Positions 10,296-21,992 of a DNA stretch of 64,000 nucleotides are shown in pieces. This DNA is from Cymbidium sinense. Its lineage: Eukaryota > Streptophyta > Magnoliopsida > Asparagales > Orchidaceae. The DNA lies in assembly GCA_021442155.1 (NCBI GenBank), contig JAKCPB010001422.1:124001-188000 (forward strand), in the 5' to 3' direction. The stretch's first letter is position 1, and every line of letters starts with the position of its first letter. The translations under genes and the position numbers were made by a program. The notes under the pieces are model-generated. The model saw only the letters and a program-made list of their open reading frames with translations. It did no database searches and was not told the origin of the DNA.

Positions 10296-12238
10296 TTCAA
10301 TGGATAATCTTAGAACTTTTATAAGAGTTAAACTCATGCAGAGTGATACCCAATTTTTTAGCCACAAATTTTTTCTAAAATGAATATTACTAAGAAGGCG
10401 GCAATAAAAGAGCATGAATTTTTCTTTAGTTCTTGCGAGGATCCTTTTATGGTTCATAGGAATACCATGATATTTAGCATCATTTCTATCCATCCGGATG
10501 AACCGGATAAGGGTAATATCAATTAAAACTTTAATATGGCCTTTCACTATATTTTTTTAAATAGACTTCAAGAAGTTGATATAAAGAAAGAGAACCTTGA
10601 AAATAATTATTAAATAAATCATCATACCAAAACCATAATTTAGAAACAATAGCACCTTTGACAAAAACATGATTTATATTTTCAACATGAAAGCAACAAT
10701 AGCACTTTGAAGGTAAGTAAAACCATTTAGTCCAGGCAAGATTCCATAGGAATAAAGTTATTCAAAATCCCAAGCTAAAATTGAATAGGAAATGGGAATG
10801 ATATTATTCAAAGTTTATCAAAACATTAGAGGGTTTTTTTATCTCTAAAATTCCAAACCTCTTTAAGAACAAGTCACCATTATAAGAAAGCTTAAAAAAG
10901 CATTTGGTCGGGTTTGTTAGAAGAAATGGGGATATTTCTAAAGTGTCAAAAGAAATAGGGATATAATTCTCAAGTTTGCTTTCATTCCAATTATTATTAA
11001 GCTAAAAGAATTAACTTTGATAGTAGTAGTAGAGTGGGTAGATAAAGAGTGTCAATAGAGCCATTGCCAATCAATTGTCTTGCCAAAAGAAGGAAGAACT
11101 TGAATACCCCAAGATATTAATGTTTTGGCAACCCATTTAATGGAGCAAAGTCTTTTCCAAACCTGAGAGTCACCAACTTTATAAACACAGTTAAGGGGGT
11201 GTTTACCTTGGTAATATTTTTCCATTATAAACTTAGCCCAAAGGCTATCATTCTTTCTAAAATTCCACCACAGCTTATGAGAGAAGGTAGTGAGAGCTTC
11301 ATGGATAGCCTTGCAACCAAGAGCACCTTCTCCCAAAGGACCACAACATTTATGCCAAGATGTCCAATGCATTCTTTTGGTAGAATTATTGAAACCCCAA
11401 AAAAATTTGTTAAGCAAATGATAAATTCTGATAAGTGTAGCATTAGTGGGGATAATAGTTTGAATCAAATACGAGGCATTGAGTTGAGAGTGCTTTTAAG
11501 GATAGTGAGCCACCAAAGGAAAGTAAATGGAATTCCCAAACATAAATCTTATTTGAATTTTTTTAAATTAACTCATCAAAGAGATGGGAATGTTTCGGGC
11601 CTTTCAAGAGTGGAGCACCCAAGTACTAAAGAGGTAAGTGTTGATGCTTAAAATTAGTGATATGCAAGATTTGATTGATTTTATTATTGGAGATACTAGA
11701 GGAAGTGATAATAACAACTTTTGTTATCATTGATAGAGAAACCACTTTCTATACTAAATTTATTTAAAAAATACTTGAGATGCTTGATGTGATGAATAGA
11801 AGCATTGCAAAAAATAATGAAATCATCTACAAAACTTAAATGGGAAACAGGAAGACCACCAAGAGATTTGTAGTACATACTAGGACTGTTTAAGAATAAA
11901 TCATTGATGCTTCTAGATAAGTACTCAACAACAATAATAAATAAAGCAAGAAATATAGGATCCCCTTATCATAAGCAATGGGAAGAGGGAATAAAACCCA
12001 AGGCTTCCCCATTAAGCAAAATCAAAAACTAGACATTATTAATACAATATTTAATAAAATAAATAAATTTATCGAACCCAAATAAATTTAGAATATGGAA
12101 AAGGAAATCCAAGAAATGTTTTCAAAGGCTTTAGTAATATCTAATTTGAAAAGAATGTTGCCACCTCTAGTCTTGGCATCAAGATCATGAATTAATTCTT
12201 GGGCAAGTAAAATATTGTCAGAAATGGATCTACCTCTA
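10296..12238 (-). pseudogene. L1 ORF2 reverse transcriptase, C-terminal part
   Basis: From 12,238 downwards the translation gives RGRSISDNILLAQELIHDL, then LFKLDITKAFENISW (the DMxKAFD catalytic motif, with first Asp), and near 11,878-11,780 GGLPVSHLSFVDDFIIFCNA with the FVDD catalytic pair at about 11,822-11,833. Further on (11,468-11,052) is the L1 tail: NKFFWGFNNSTKRMHWTSWHK, GEGALGCKAI, KLWWNFRKNDSLWAKFIMEKYY. A zf-RVT-like stretch follows near 10,750-10,560. Multiple frameshifts and stops. It performed target-primed reverse transcription; now dead. Confidence 0.85.
12234..12238 (+). repeat. Left target-site duplication of the Tat complex (CTCTA)
   Basis: CTCTA here and TTCTA at 57,781-57,785 flank the 45.5-kb Tat complex. 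They differ at the first base, so only TCTA is identical. Deleting everything between the end of this site and the end of the right site restores the L1 frame (QTSFV-RGRSISDN). Five-base duplications are usual for Ty3/gypsy insertion. Confidence 0.6.
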
Positions 12239-13079
12239 TTGACCTCATTTTTAGAATGAGCTCTCAACCCCTCCATCTTAGACATAGGACTTCTCTTTGA
12301 CACTAAGAGTTTCCTTAGTCTTAAGACACTTCTATTGATTAGGTGAACACTCAATAACCCTAGAGACTTAGAAGAGTTAGCCATAGGAATAGGTCATGCC
12401 CCTGTTAGGAAAACTTGCCTACCCTATAGCTTGAACCACTCACTTCCTTCCTTCAAGTCAAACTCCAAATCAAATCAGCATCAAAACTCAAATCAATTCC
12501 AATTTGATTGATTTTTCTTAACCTTAAATCAATTCCAACTTAATAGATTTTCTCCAAACTCAAACCAATTCCAAATGATTGAAAATTATGATTGAAATTC
12601 CAAGTCAAAAAATCCTTCCTAAGTTGCTTTTGATTCTATCTTATGGACTTAACCTAATTCAAATTCAAATCAATTAAATTCATGAAATTTTCATAACCCA
12701 TTTATATTCTCATTTATATTCACAAATATAAATAAATATAAATTCAAATATCCAAAAATTATTTCAAAATCCAAATTCAACCAAAATTCAACCTAAGCCT
12801 TTCAAGTCAAATTCTTGAACTTAGCCAATCAAATTCAAGCCAAACCCTTGATTTTTCTTCATGATTCAATCAATCCTTCAATCATGAATCCAAATATAAA
12901 TATAAACTTCAATCATCAAATCAAAAGTAAATTCAAAAAAGTCAAACCCTAATCAAACTCATGTTCACCATTTTGAACTTGAAATTATCAAATGAATCAA
13001 AACCTATTTGACTCCAAATCACTTGCAAATGGATTTATATTTCAATCATAAGTCCATATGTGAGTTCAACCAAACTTGA

Positions 13080-13960
13080 TTCAAGCCTTGATCAAGTTAA
13101 TTGACCCACTTAGGCTCAGTTGACCCAAAGTGACCTAAAGTATCTCTTTTGAGCCAAATTCAAATCCTAGCCAAGTTAGATTGAACAAAGCCCACCTAAG
13201 CCTCACATTGTGAGCAACAATCATCATGAGATGATAAATCACTCAAATTGGGTCAAACCAAGTCAAACCTAAGGGTTAACCAAGTCAACACTTAGCCAAA
13301 ATGAAACCTAAACTAAAATATACATAGACCATTGATTGATTGAAACCATTGATCAAAACCGCTTATGATCATGACTAAGTCATCATTTGAGCCTAACCCA
13401 GCTTGGCCACTTGACCCAAGTTGACCCAACTTGACCTAAAAAAGTCAAAATATGTCAAACTGATCTAAGCCAAATTGATTGAAAACCAATTGGTCAAGTT
13501 CATTCCAAATCACTTATCAATGACCAAAGCCTCAGCCAACCAGACCAACCTACGGACTTGAACCCAACTTGACCTAAAAGGTCAAATTGTGCCAAAATCA
13601 AACTAAATAAAAATTGATTGGAAACAAAGATACCAACACATTTTAAATGACCAATGAAACAAAAGCCAACCCATGACCTAACCCAAATAGGTCAAATCAA
13701 CTGACTGAATTTGACCTAAATAAATCAAATGAAGCAAATCCAAATATAAACCAAATTGATTGGAAATAAAGATACTCAAATCAAGTCATGAACTTGACCC
13801 AACCTCGCTCCCAATTTGACCAATTGATCAACTTGACCCAAGTTGGTTTTGACCTAAATGGGTCAATATAAGCAAATCATGTCAAATCAATTCCAAATTA
13901 ATTAAAACTTGGCCTAACCCATTTTAAAATCATACCAAACATATGCAAACTAAAATACTA
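13080..13960. promoter_or_regulatory. W-box-like TTGACC/GGTCAA cluster in LTR A
   Basis: More than 20 TTGAC or GTCAA cores occur in under 900 bp, many as TTGACC, the core bound by plant WRKY factors. The same block is present in LTR B (about 30,190-31,020) and LTR C (about 52,020-52,860). Spacing is irregular, so it is not a simple short tandem repeat. Whether it acts as an enhancer is inference. Confidence 0.5.
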
Positions 13961-14063
13961 GCTAAATGACCATTTTACCCCTAGATCAAAGGGTAATTCT
14001 TGGCCAAATTCACTTGGAATTTGGTCAAATCCTCTTCATGGTCACTGGCACCCTCTAGTGGGA

Positions 14064-14321
14064 CTACATGGACACTAGAGTATATGACACATGACCCAAT
14101 GGGTTTGGGTCAATGAAACCCAACCCAATGGCAAAATTGACCACCCACTTAGAAATTGAGCACTTGGGATCCCTCCTGCACTCAATTAAGCACTTGGAAA
14201 TTTCTCCACTACATCCTGTGGCCAAAATTGAATCACCTGCCACCATAAATGGCCTAACAATCCCATTGCATAGGGTGAATTTGATCAAAAAAGCATCTCT
14301 ATGCTCGACCTTCCGATCCAC
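14064..14321 (-). other. Short antisense open frame conserved in the LTRs
   Basis: An 85-codon frame opens with MDRKVEHRDAFLIKFTLCNG and has counterparts in LTR B (31,162-31,452, MDRKAEHKDAILIKFTLCNG) and LTR C (53,092-53,295, MDQKAEHRDAILIKFTQCDG). They start at the same ATG and share the CLIE-RRDP block. No domain is recognised. It could be an LTR-encoded small protein, or simply a stretch with few indels. I do not claim it is translated. Confidence 0.25.
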
Positions 14322-17300
14322 CTAGAGGGAGACATACTCCCCCTAATTTCAGTTGAATCCAACACACTCACATTCAATTGAAGCTAGGGAACTCAGAATA
14401 ACTTCCTCAAGCTTCTCCAAGCCTCCTAGAGCACTTTTTAGTTCCCTATTTCTCAGTTTATCATAACTAAAAATAGCAGAGGTAGCAAGGAATTCAATCC
14501 CATTCAATACTCAATTTCAGCTCTATTCCTCCTTCTAGCACCTTGAGGGGACCTAATCGAGTTGATCCAAAGCTTCATTCAAGTTCTCAAGGCACAGGAG
14601 AGAGGAGTTTCATCAAGGCTGCAAGCAATTGAAGCCCACCTTGGTCTATAGGAAGATCCACTTCACCCTAAGGCTTAAAACTCTCAACAGGGCTTCATCT
14701 CCACTAGATGAAGCTATCTCAACTATTGGGAGCACTTGTGATAGTCTCTGGTGAGGTATGCCTTCAAATCGAGCCTAGAATAGGAAGTGTTTGGTCCTTT
14801 ATGAAAGAAATTTTCACCCCATTGCATTTTGACTGTTGGATGTCTTGCCCCTTGCATGATGATGGTGTGGGTTGAGTTTGAGTTCAATCTGAGCTCAATC
14901 GAGCTCGATTCTTACCCTAAAGAGTGGACAGATGCCCTTTCCCATGTAAACTATGGATCATGGACCATCCATCGCACATTTTGGATGGATAGTCGATCAA
15001 GATGCATGGATCCATGGATTTATCCCTTAAGAACCGGCTCGATCTCAACCATCCGATCCTGATCATGATCCGAAGAAAATGCATAGACGCAGACCATTGG
15101 GATGTGACAACTTAAGTGATGAATCCCATTGCCACGTGGAAAGCATGCATCGTTAGCCCAATGCAATGAGATTAGTTATATAATTGGGGTTTTAATTAAT
15201 TCCTTAATCACATAATCTTCAAAATAACATAACTAAACATACAAAAATTAAACAAATATAAAACAAAATGCATTGTGAAGATAATTCATTAAGGAATTCA
15301 CTAAAATTATTTCTAAAAAATTTTAAATAGTGTATTTTCCTTAATTATAGTTTTAGTGAAAATTTAATAACCCTAATTACTCCCTAATTATTTCTTTCAT
15401 CCATTTCAAATTTCTTAAATGCATTTAGTGGGATGACCTCTGCCTCCCCTAATTTTTTTTGGGATTTATTGATGAGTTAATCAAGGAAATCAATTAATGA
15501 ATCCATAATCACTCTCTTAACGTAATTAAGCTTAATTAAATATGAATAGGTTTAATCTTTTAAGTTAATTGCTTCACTTAAGTGAAAAATAGGTCTATGG
15601 AATAATTTTGGGATATTTTCCTAAGCTATTCCTTAAACCCCTTTCTTCTTAATCTAAACTTAATTAAGGGTTAATCCACTAATCACCTACTTAATTAACT
15701 AAAATTTTCAAAACATTCCAAAACTTAACCAATTCATCTTGGTGCTTAGGTGTTCAATAACCAAGTTACTTAAGAAATCAAAATCCCACATGTGTGGGAA
15801 GGGTTATGAAAGTACTTAAATTAAACCTTTAGCTTAATTAATCATTAATTGTGAGCCAATTGCATTAGGCCCTTTCTTTCTAGGTGCATTACTAATTTAA
15901 ATTCCTTGTGTGGTTTTATTTCATACATTGGCTCATATTTGATTAAATATGTTAAAGTGGTGTTAAGGGTAATTAATGCACTTAATTCACACCTTAACCT
16001 AAACAAAATATAAAAAATCATCTAATGGTTCTAAAAATAAACTAAATAAACTCACACATGGGGGAAATGGGTTAGGACCAGCAAACTCTTCACATTTCTA
16101 AATTCAAATAACTCAAAACAAAACTAAAATCTCTTTAAAATAAATTTGATTTGCTTTAAATAATCTATTTCATAAGATTGTCTTTAGAATTAATTAGGGT
16201 GAATGAATTTACATGCTTTCATCACTTTATTTCTTTCCTAGCATGCTAAATATGTATGTCATATGAAAATCATGCATTCATGCCTTTAGAAATCAAATTA
16301 AAAAAAAATTAAAATGAAATGTTTCCTTTATGTTAAATAGCATATTTTGGCTAAAGTTAGAATATGAATAGCTATTATCATTATTAAATCCAAAATTATT
16401 TTCAAAAACTTATAATAAATCAAATATCATAACTGAAAGGTATGCTACTTATAATTATTTATAAGCTTGCATGTGAGTATAAAATGTGTTATGTGATTCT
16501 CCTCTCTTTCTTAACATAATTGTATAGGATTTGCCAAGTGTATAGTCCATTTGAAAAGGACATAACACTTGCTTAAATCCATTCCTAAACACTCTTATGT
16601 CATTACTTAAGAAGGAATTCCACATCACCCATATAAACTAAACAATCAAATCAACATCAAACAAACATAAACTTTTTGATTCTCTTTTGGTGCATTTCTT
16701 TCTGTACATGCACATGTATTTAAGAGAAGTGGTATATTAGTAGACAATCCGGGTGGAGGCTTTAAGTAGTAAGTAGGTCTTGTACCTTAAACCCTTGGTT
16801 CTAACAATGGCTCTGTACTCACTTATATCTTTTATACTAGTAAACATGCATATGAAAAATGGATAAAAGAATCCCTCTTTTCTACTTAACAAAATCATGC
16901 ATACATGAAACATTCTAAATTTTATTTAAACAATATCACTTAGAATTCATCATGAAGGTGTGCTAAACATTTCCATTTGCATGTATAGATATGCTTAGGT
17001 CATCCATATGCATGTTACACATGTTGGGAAAGAAATAAAGTGTGTGTGTTTTGTGATAGTATTTTACTTACTTAATCTTAAAATGCCTTTCTTTTGAATA
17101 GGTTTGTTTAGGAAAATATAAACTTAGGATTAATTAAAACACATAAAAACATTCACTAAACAAAATCAAATATGAATCTACCTTAGAAATTACTTAAGGT
17201 TGGGAGGAAGAGAAGTTCTCTTCTCTTTTCCTCTTTACAATAATTAATTGTAGGTTCATTCAAAATCAAAATACAAAATAAAATCAACCAAATCAACTAA

Positions 17301-17681
17301 ATCACTTAAATGAAACCACCTCTAAGTTGAACATTTTCATACTTAGAAAACTCTAACCTTAAAGCCTAGCTAAGCATACCACACAAACCTTAAATAGCAT
17401 ACACATTAGGCTAAGTCACCACTTCTAGCTTTAGGTTAGGGCGGTGCATGGTTTGATGTTTTGCTTTTATTTTGTGATGTAATGTTATAGTCTAGATGAT
17501 AGGGTATATGTTGTAGGCGAATGGTAGGAGATCTTAGTCTAACCATTATCTTATATAGGGATTGTGCTTAAGGGCATTGTAATAAAATATAAAATTATTT
17601 TGCTATGCAGTGCTTATACCCTAAGATAATCCAAAATAGGCCGTGGACTTGGTTACCCATGTGTGGGGTGCTAAGTCCAAT

Positions 17682-17692
17682 TTATATATATA
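17682..17692 (+). promoter_or_regulatory. Possible TATA box of LTR A
   Basis: TTATATATATA follows a GTGCTAAGTCCAAT block that is also present in LTR B (about 34,829) and LTR C (about 55,936), where the TATA-like word is weaker. If transcription starts just downstream, the R-U5 part would be about 1.7 kb. There is no direct evidence of a start site. Confidence 0.25.
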
Positions 17693-17878
17693 CATGCTTG
17701 GGGTATGGTTTTTTAGCTAATCTCTATTTTGCAGTTTTAGTTAGATTTTCTTTTTTTCCATTTTCATGTAATTTTGTAATTAGGATTTTGGAATGATTGT
17801 TATGGGATTAGGATGAATATTGGTCATAAGCTATGCATTATGTACCATGTGAAGCCTTTAGCAACCACATTCCAACCA

Positions 17879-17925
17879 ACAAAAGAAGAAGAAGAAGAAG
17901 AATGAAGAATGAAGAATGAAGACCC
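17879..17925 (+). repeat. GAA-rich microsatellite in LTR A
   Basis: Runs of AAG/GAA followed by GAATGAA words. Its counterparts are in LTR B (about 35,037-35,085) and LTR C (about 56,158-56,215), each with a different number of units. Confidence 0.7.
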
Positions 17926-19076
17926 CATAACATGAATTCCTTCTTGATTGTATTTAATTCATTTGTAATGTTGTATAAGGGTAGAGCTACTACCCAATTT
18001 ATTTTTTGGTTTGTCGGTGGGAGACCATAAATGACCTTATTCTTTTTTTGCACTATTTATAAATTGATTGATGTTTGTTTAGCTTGTGCATTAAGATGAC
18101 ATCTTCCTAGTTTCTACCTTGCTTTGATGTATGTCTGGATGATGATTAGGCTCTTAGGAAAATAAATTTTCTATCCAATCAAAATAATTCAAACTAAAAT
18201 AAACAACTCATAACCATCTAAAGCTTAGGCTATAAATCAAGATAAAGAATTAGCAACCCAAATCTAGATGTTGTATTTTCTCTCACATCATGCATAAAAG
18301 CATATTATTTCACTCTTGATTGGAGGGCTTCCACCTTTTAGAGAACTTGGACCTTTGAGAGCCATGGTGGAAACACACCTCCTTATCTTGCTAATTTTGG
18401 CCCATAATCTAATTTCTCATGCATTAGGCATATGAATCCTAAAGCTGTGTCAAATTGATTATCCAAAATGAAAATAAAACATATAAAAAATTTGTATTAG
18501 ATTTAAGTTATTAACTCATACCCTACATGATCTAGTCTCTTAGGGAGAGTGTTTAAGGATTTAGTCTCTTTCTAAATAAACAATAGCTTAGCTATCTTAC
18601 AAAAGCATTTGACTTGCCTACATATTTTAAAATTATAGGAGGAGTTAGTTGGCGGCCACCCCCAAGTGATTGTAAGTCCAACAGTCAGGTGGTTTATCCT
18701 CTCTTATGGAGGTAAACCATAAATTTTTCACCTTAGATTTGGGTCATGCTTTTGGCCCTCAAAGCTCCTTATATTTAGGTTTTGAGGTTGCTACTTTCCT
18801 TTACAGCATAAATCCTCACCTCTTAGGCATTTTCATGACCTTATATGGAATTATAAGCCTAACTTTCTAATAAAAATTCAACTCAAATAAACCAATTCAA
18901 TTTCAAAAATATAAAGCCCAACCAGGATAGTTTGGGGTTACTAGGCTTCCTAGTATCCTAAGCATCCCCTACTTATCTTCATTTAGCTTCGATAAGAACT
19001 CCCTCCTCTTGATCGATCCCACTTGACTCTCTAAAAATAAACCAATCGATTGATAGTCCTACCTTTAGAAATTTTT

Positions 19077-19509
19077 GGAGACAATGATCATTTACCTTAA
19101 TCGAGAGTATTCCTAAGGAATCCTATTCCTTATGATGTAATTAACTATGGGGTTTTCCCCTGAGAACTTAATGAACGTTTAAAATAAACCAACTTTACTT
19201 TTCATGTAGAGGGAAGAATCTCTACATTTTGAAGACCCATAGTCCTTAGGAGTCCTTATTAAGGTGATTAGGTCCATTGTAGGGTGGTGACTTCTATCTT
19301 TGAGATAATACACCTTTCCTCAATATACTCAATCACCTAATAAGAACATCTAGAGATCTGGCATGTCCCATAAGGCATTATATTTTTTTTCATTTATCAT
19401 CTTTCCCAAAAGGGATAGATGAAGGTAGAATATAATTTCACCATGATTTTTTGGTGACTCTGCTGGGGAAGGTTCCTCTCTCCATCTTTGGTAAATGATC
19501 ATTGTCTCC
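19077..19509 (+). other. Inverted repeat bracketing U5 and primer binding site
   Basis: The 20 bases at 19,077-19,096 (GGAGACAATGATCATTTACC) are the exact reverse complement of 19,490-19,509. The left arm is inside the LTR, the right arm is downstream of the primer binding site. Between them lie two further stems: ATGTAGAG (19,204-19,211) with CTCTACAT (19,220-19,227), and 19,257-19,270 with 19,330-19,342 (TTATTAAGGTGATT with AATCACCTAATAA, one bulge). The outer pair is partly kept in copy B (about 36,238-36,262 and 36,618-36,635). Confidence 0.7.
19451..19468 (+). other. Primer binding site of Tat copy 1
   Basis: TTGGTGACTCTGCTGGGG lies a few bases past the LTR A end. It has the form of tRNA-complementary primer sites seen in Tat/Ogre-type elements (TGGCGACTC-GCTGGGG). 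I believe the tRNA is Arg but cannot verify this. The equivalent in copy 2 (about 36,587-36,605) is damaged, keeping only CTGACTC and a few flanking bases. Confidence 0.65.
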
Positions 19510-21992
19510 AAGTATTGATAGTGGGTTCATACTTTTATATGAATCCAATACTATCTCCCTTTTCATTGGCACGTAGCTTATTTCATATTAAGTTAAGCTA
19601 GCCAACATCTTTAGGTTTTAGGACCTCACCCCGTGTTGGACTTAAAATCCCCATTGGGTTCCCCAATGGGTTCCAATGGGTAAAATTGAGAATTTAATAA
19701 AAAGAAAATAATTAAAGACTTCCTCCTTACCATTTTTATGGTAAGGAAAGGTTCATTCCAAAAAAATAAGGACAAAATAAATCCTTCATAAAAGTCTTGC
19801 TTTTCAAAAATAACTTTTCAAAATACACTTAATAAAAATATTTGCACTACATCTAACAATTTTCATAATTGTTACATGTAGGAACATTTTAAAAAATAAA
19901 ACCAACAATCATGTTTTTCAAAAAGCACAAAATTTGAAGATGGGCCTTTCCATTCAATACATCCAAATGTGTTGGATGGATGTTACACCTTCAAGCAAAA
20001 TCACAACTTTGAAATTCCACTCAACCATTCCACATGTGTTAAGTTGAAAATTTTCACCTTTTCAAAAAGCACATATGAAACCTTTCCATTCAATATATCC
20101 ACATTTATTGAATGGAGGTTTCATTCAATCAAAATCAAAATAAATTTCCAAAAGCACATATGAAACCTCTCCTTTTAATATAGCCACATTTATTGAATGG
20201 AGGTTTCATTTCCAATCAAAATAAAAAAAAATTCTAAAGCACATATGAAACCTCTCCATTCAATATACCCACATTTATTGAATGGAGGTTTCATTTTCAA
20301 TCAAAATCAAAATAAACTTTCACATATGAACATCTCCATTTAATATACCCAAATTTATTGAATGAATATTTAATTTCAAAATAAAAAGACACTATTTTAA
20401 AATCCCACTTAACATATTCCATATATGATTAGGTTGGAATTTCCTCTTTCTAAAAAAAGCAATAATCACACACGAAACTACCTCTTTGAAAAATGAAACA
20501 TAAATTGATTTCCATCTTACATACCCAAATTTGTTAAATGGAAATCTCTCTTTCAAAATCAAAAAAACACCAAAAGAAAAAAAATTTTAAAACACACTTG
20601 GAACTTTATTTTAGCATACCACATTTGCTAAAGTGAAGTCTCCATTTTCAAAACAAAATTTGAAACACATTTTTGGAATTTCATTTAGCACACTCAAATT
20701 TGCTAAGTGAAATCTCCATTTCACAAATTCAAAACACATTGGAACTTCATTTTAGCATACCATATTTGCTAAAGTGAAGTCTCCATTTTCAAAAAAATTT
20801 GAAACATATTTACTAGTTTGAATCTCCATTTCACAAATTCAAAACATTGGAACATCATTTTTACCATATTTTCTAAAGTGAAGTCTCCATTTTTAAAACA
20901 TTTTTTTTGAATTTTAGCATACTCAAATTTGCTAGTGAAATCATCATTTCACAAAATAAAACACATTGGAACTTCATTTTAGCATACCATATTGTAAAGT
21001 CCCCATTTTCAAAAAAAAATTTTGAAACACATTTTTAGAATTTCATTTAGCATACTCAAATTTGCTAAGTGAAATCTCCATTTCACAAAATTTGAAACAC
21101 ATTGGAACTTCCTTTTAGCATACCACATTTGCTAAAGTGATACCTCCATTTTTAAAATAGAATCCAAAACAAAAAAAAACACATTAGGGTTTCTTTAGCA
21201 TACCAATTTACTAAAATCCATTTTCAAAATCAATTAACACATTAGGATTTCCTTAGCATACCCAAATTTGCTAAGAATCATATTTTCAAAATCAAATCAA
21301 AAACAAAAGAAACAGATTAAAATTTCCTTAGCATACCCAAGTTTTCTAAGCGTCCTATTTTCAAAATCTAATCAAAAACAAAAAAAAAATACATTAGGGT
21401 TTTTAGCATACTCAAATTTGCTAAGAATCCTATTTTCAAAAGAAAAAAATTAAGAATAATACACATTCGAATTTATCATTTAGCATACCCAAATTTGATA
21501 AATCATGATTTAATTTTAAATCAAATTATTCAAATAAAGCAAACAAAGAAAGAAGAAATTATTTTCAAACATCTCACCTAAATTTGCTAAGTAAGTAAAT
21601 TCAAAAACACAAATCCAAAACAAAATTAAATTGACCTTTTACTTTAACATACTTAAATTTGTTAAATAATGGGTCCTCAAAATCAAAATATCATAATTCA
21701 AATATGAACTTATGGAAGCATCTCTCCAAAAATATTTGAACCCACTTTCATCATACCCAAATTTTTTGAAAGTGGATTCTATATTCAAAAAATTCCTCTT
21801 TCCAATCAATCTCAAAATCTTTTCTAAATCCATTTAAGCCCCACTTAACACTTTCTAGTTGTTGAGTGTGGGTTCAAATTCTAAAATTCAAATTCAAAAA
21901 TCAACAAAATAAAAATATGAATCAAGTTTATTTTCAACATTGCGACTTTTCTCGTTAGTTTTGATTCGGTTTCAATTTCAATTTTGATTGCA
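19510..21992 (+). other. Tat copy 1 leader with hairpin array (array 19,950-21,873)
   Basis: The 2.5-kb leader between primer site and gag has no long open frame. From 19,950 to about 21,873 it carries about 25 short inverted repeats, mostly 70-80 nt apart. Clear examples: 19,950-19,979 (13-bp stem, loop CCAA, two U-G pairs); 20,077-20,131 (GAAACCT-CCATTCAATA pairing with its complement); 20,507-20,546 (14 of 15 pairs, loop TACCCAAATT); 20,604-20,638 (13 pairs with two U-G); 21,738-21,779 (12 of 13 pairs). The loop side is similar throughout (CATACCCAAATTTG), while stems differ. Spacers are A-rich with CAAAATCAAA words. The function is unknown; RNA structure of the genomic transcript is likely. 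Confidence 0.75.

Larger units (their letters stand above)
9051..12238 (-). mobile_element. L1-type LINE, 3' half (antisense)
   Basis: This is the downstream half of one L1-like non-LTR retrotransposon whose upstream half lies at 57,786-63,758. Reading from 12,238 down to 9051 gives RT motifs, the RT C-terminal connection region, an RNase H domain and a non-coding 3' region (about 9051-9900). The frame joins that of the other half without a gap once the Tat insertion is removed. A short word TTCTTTA occurs at 9051 and again at 63,759, a possible but weak target-site duplication in the satellite. Excluding insertions, the L1 is about 6.4 kb, normal for plant L1 elements with RNase H. Confidence 0.88.
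12239..19446 (+). repeat. Tat long terminal repeat A (5' LTR, about 7.2 kb)
   Basis: Starts TTGACCTCATTTTTAG at the L1 junction and ends near TTTCACCA just before the primer binding site; ends are certain to a few bases only. Collinear with LTR B and, with a deletion near 54,680, LTR C. It is non-coding. Landmarks in order: a cluster of TTGACC/GGTCAA motifs (about 13,080-13,960), a short antisense open frame (14,064-14,321), AT-rich spacer, a possible TATA box near 17,682, a GAA microsatellite (about 17,879-17,925), a G-rich GGCGGCC-type patch near 18,650, and a terminal region with several inverted repeats (19,077-19,346). No other gene-like sequence is seen in it. Confidence 0.88.

Noticed and set aside
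11199..11651. Plus-strand 150-residue open frame, the longest in the window
   Set aside because: It lies antisense to clear L1 ORF2 motifs (FFWG, WTSWHK, KLWWNFRKNDSLW). It has no recognisable domain.
12239..19446. The A/B/C repeats as a segmental duplication of ordinary DNA and not LTRs
   Set aside because: A sits exactly at the L1 junction, the primer binding site follows it, gag-pol lies between copies in the correct order, and C ends at the other side of the L1 target site.
19950..21873. CRISPR-like array
   Set aside because: Repeats are palindromic and evenly spaced, but the repeats themselves vary and spacers are similar A-rich sequence. The host is a plant and the array lies in a retrotransposon leader.
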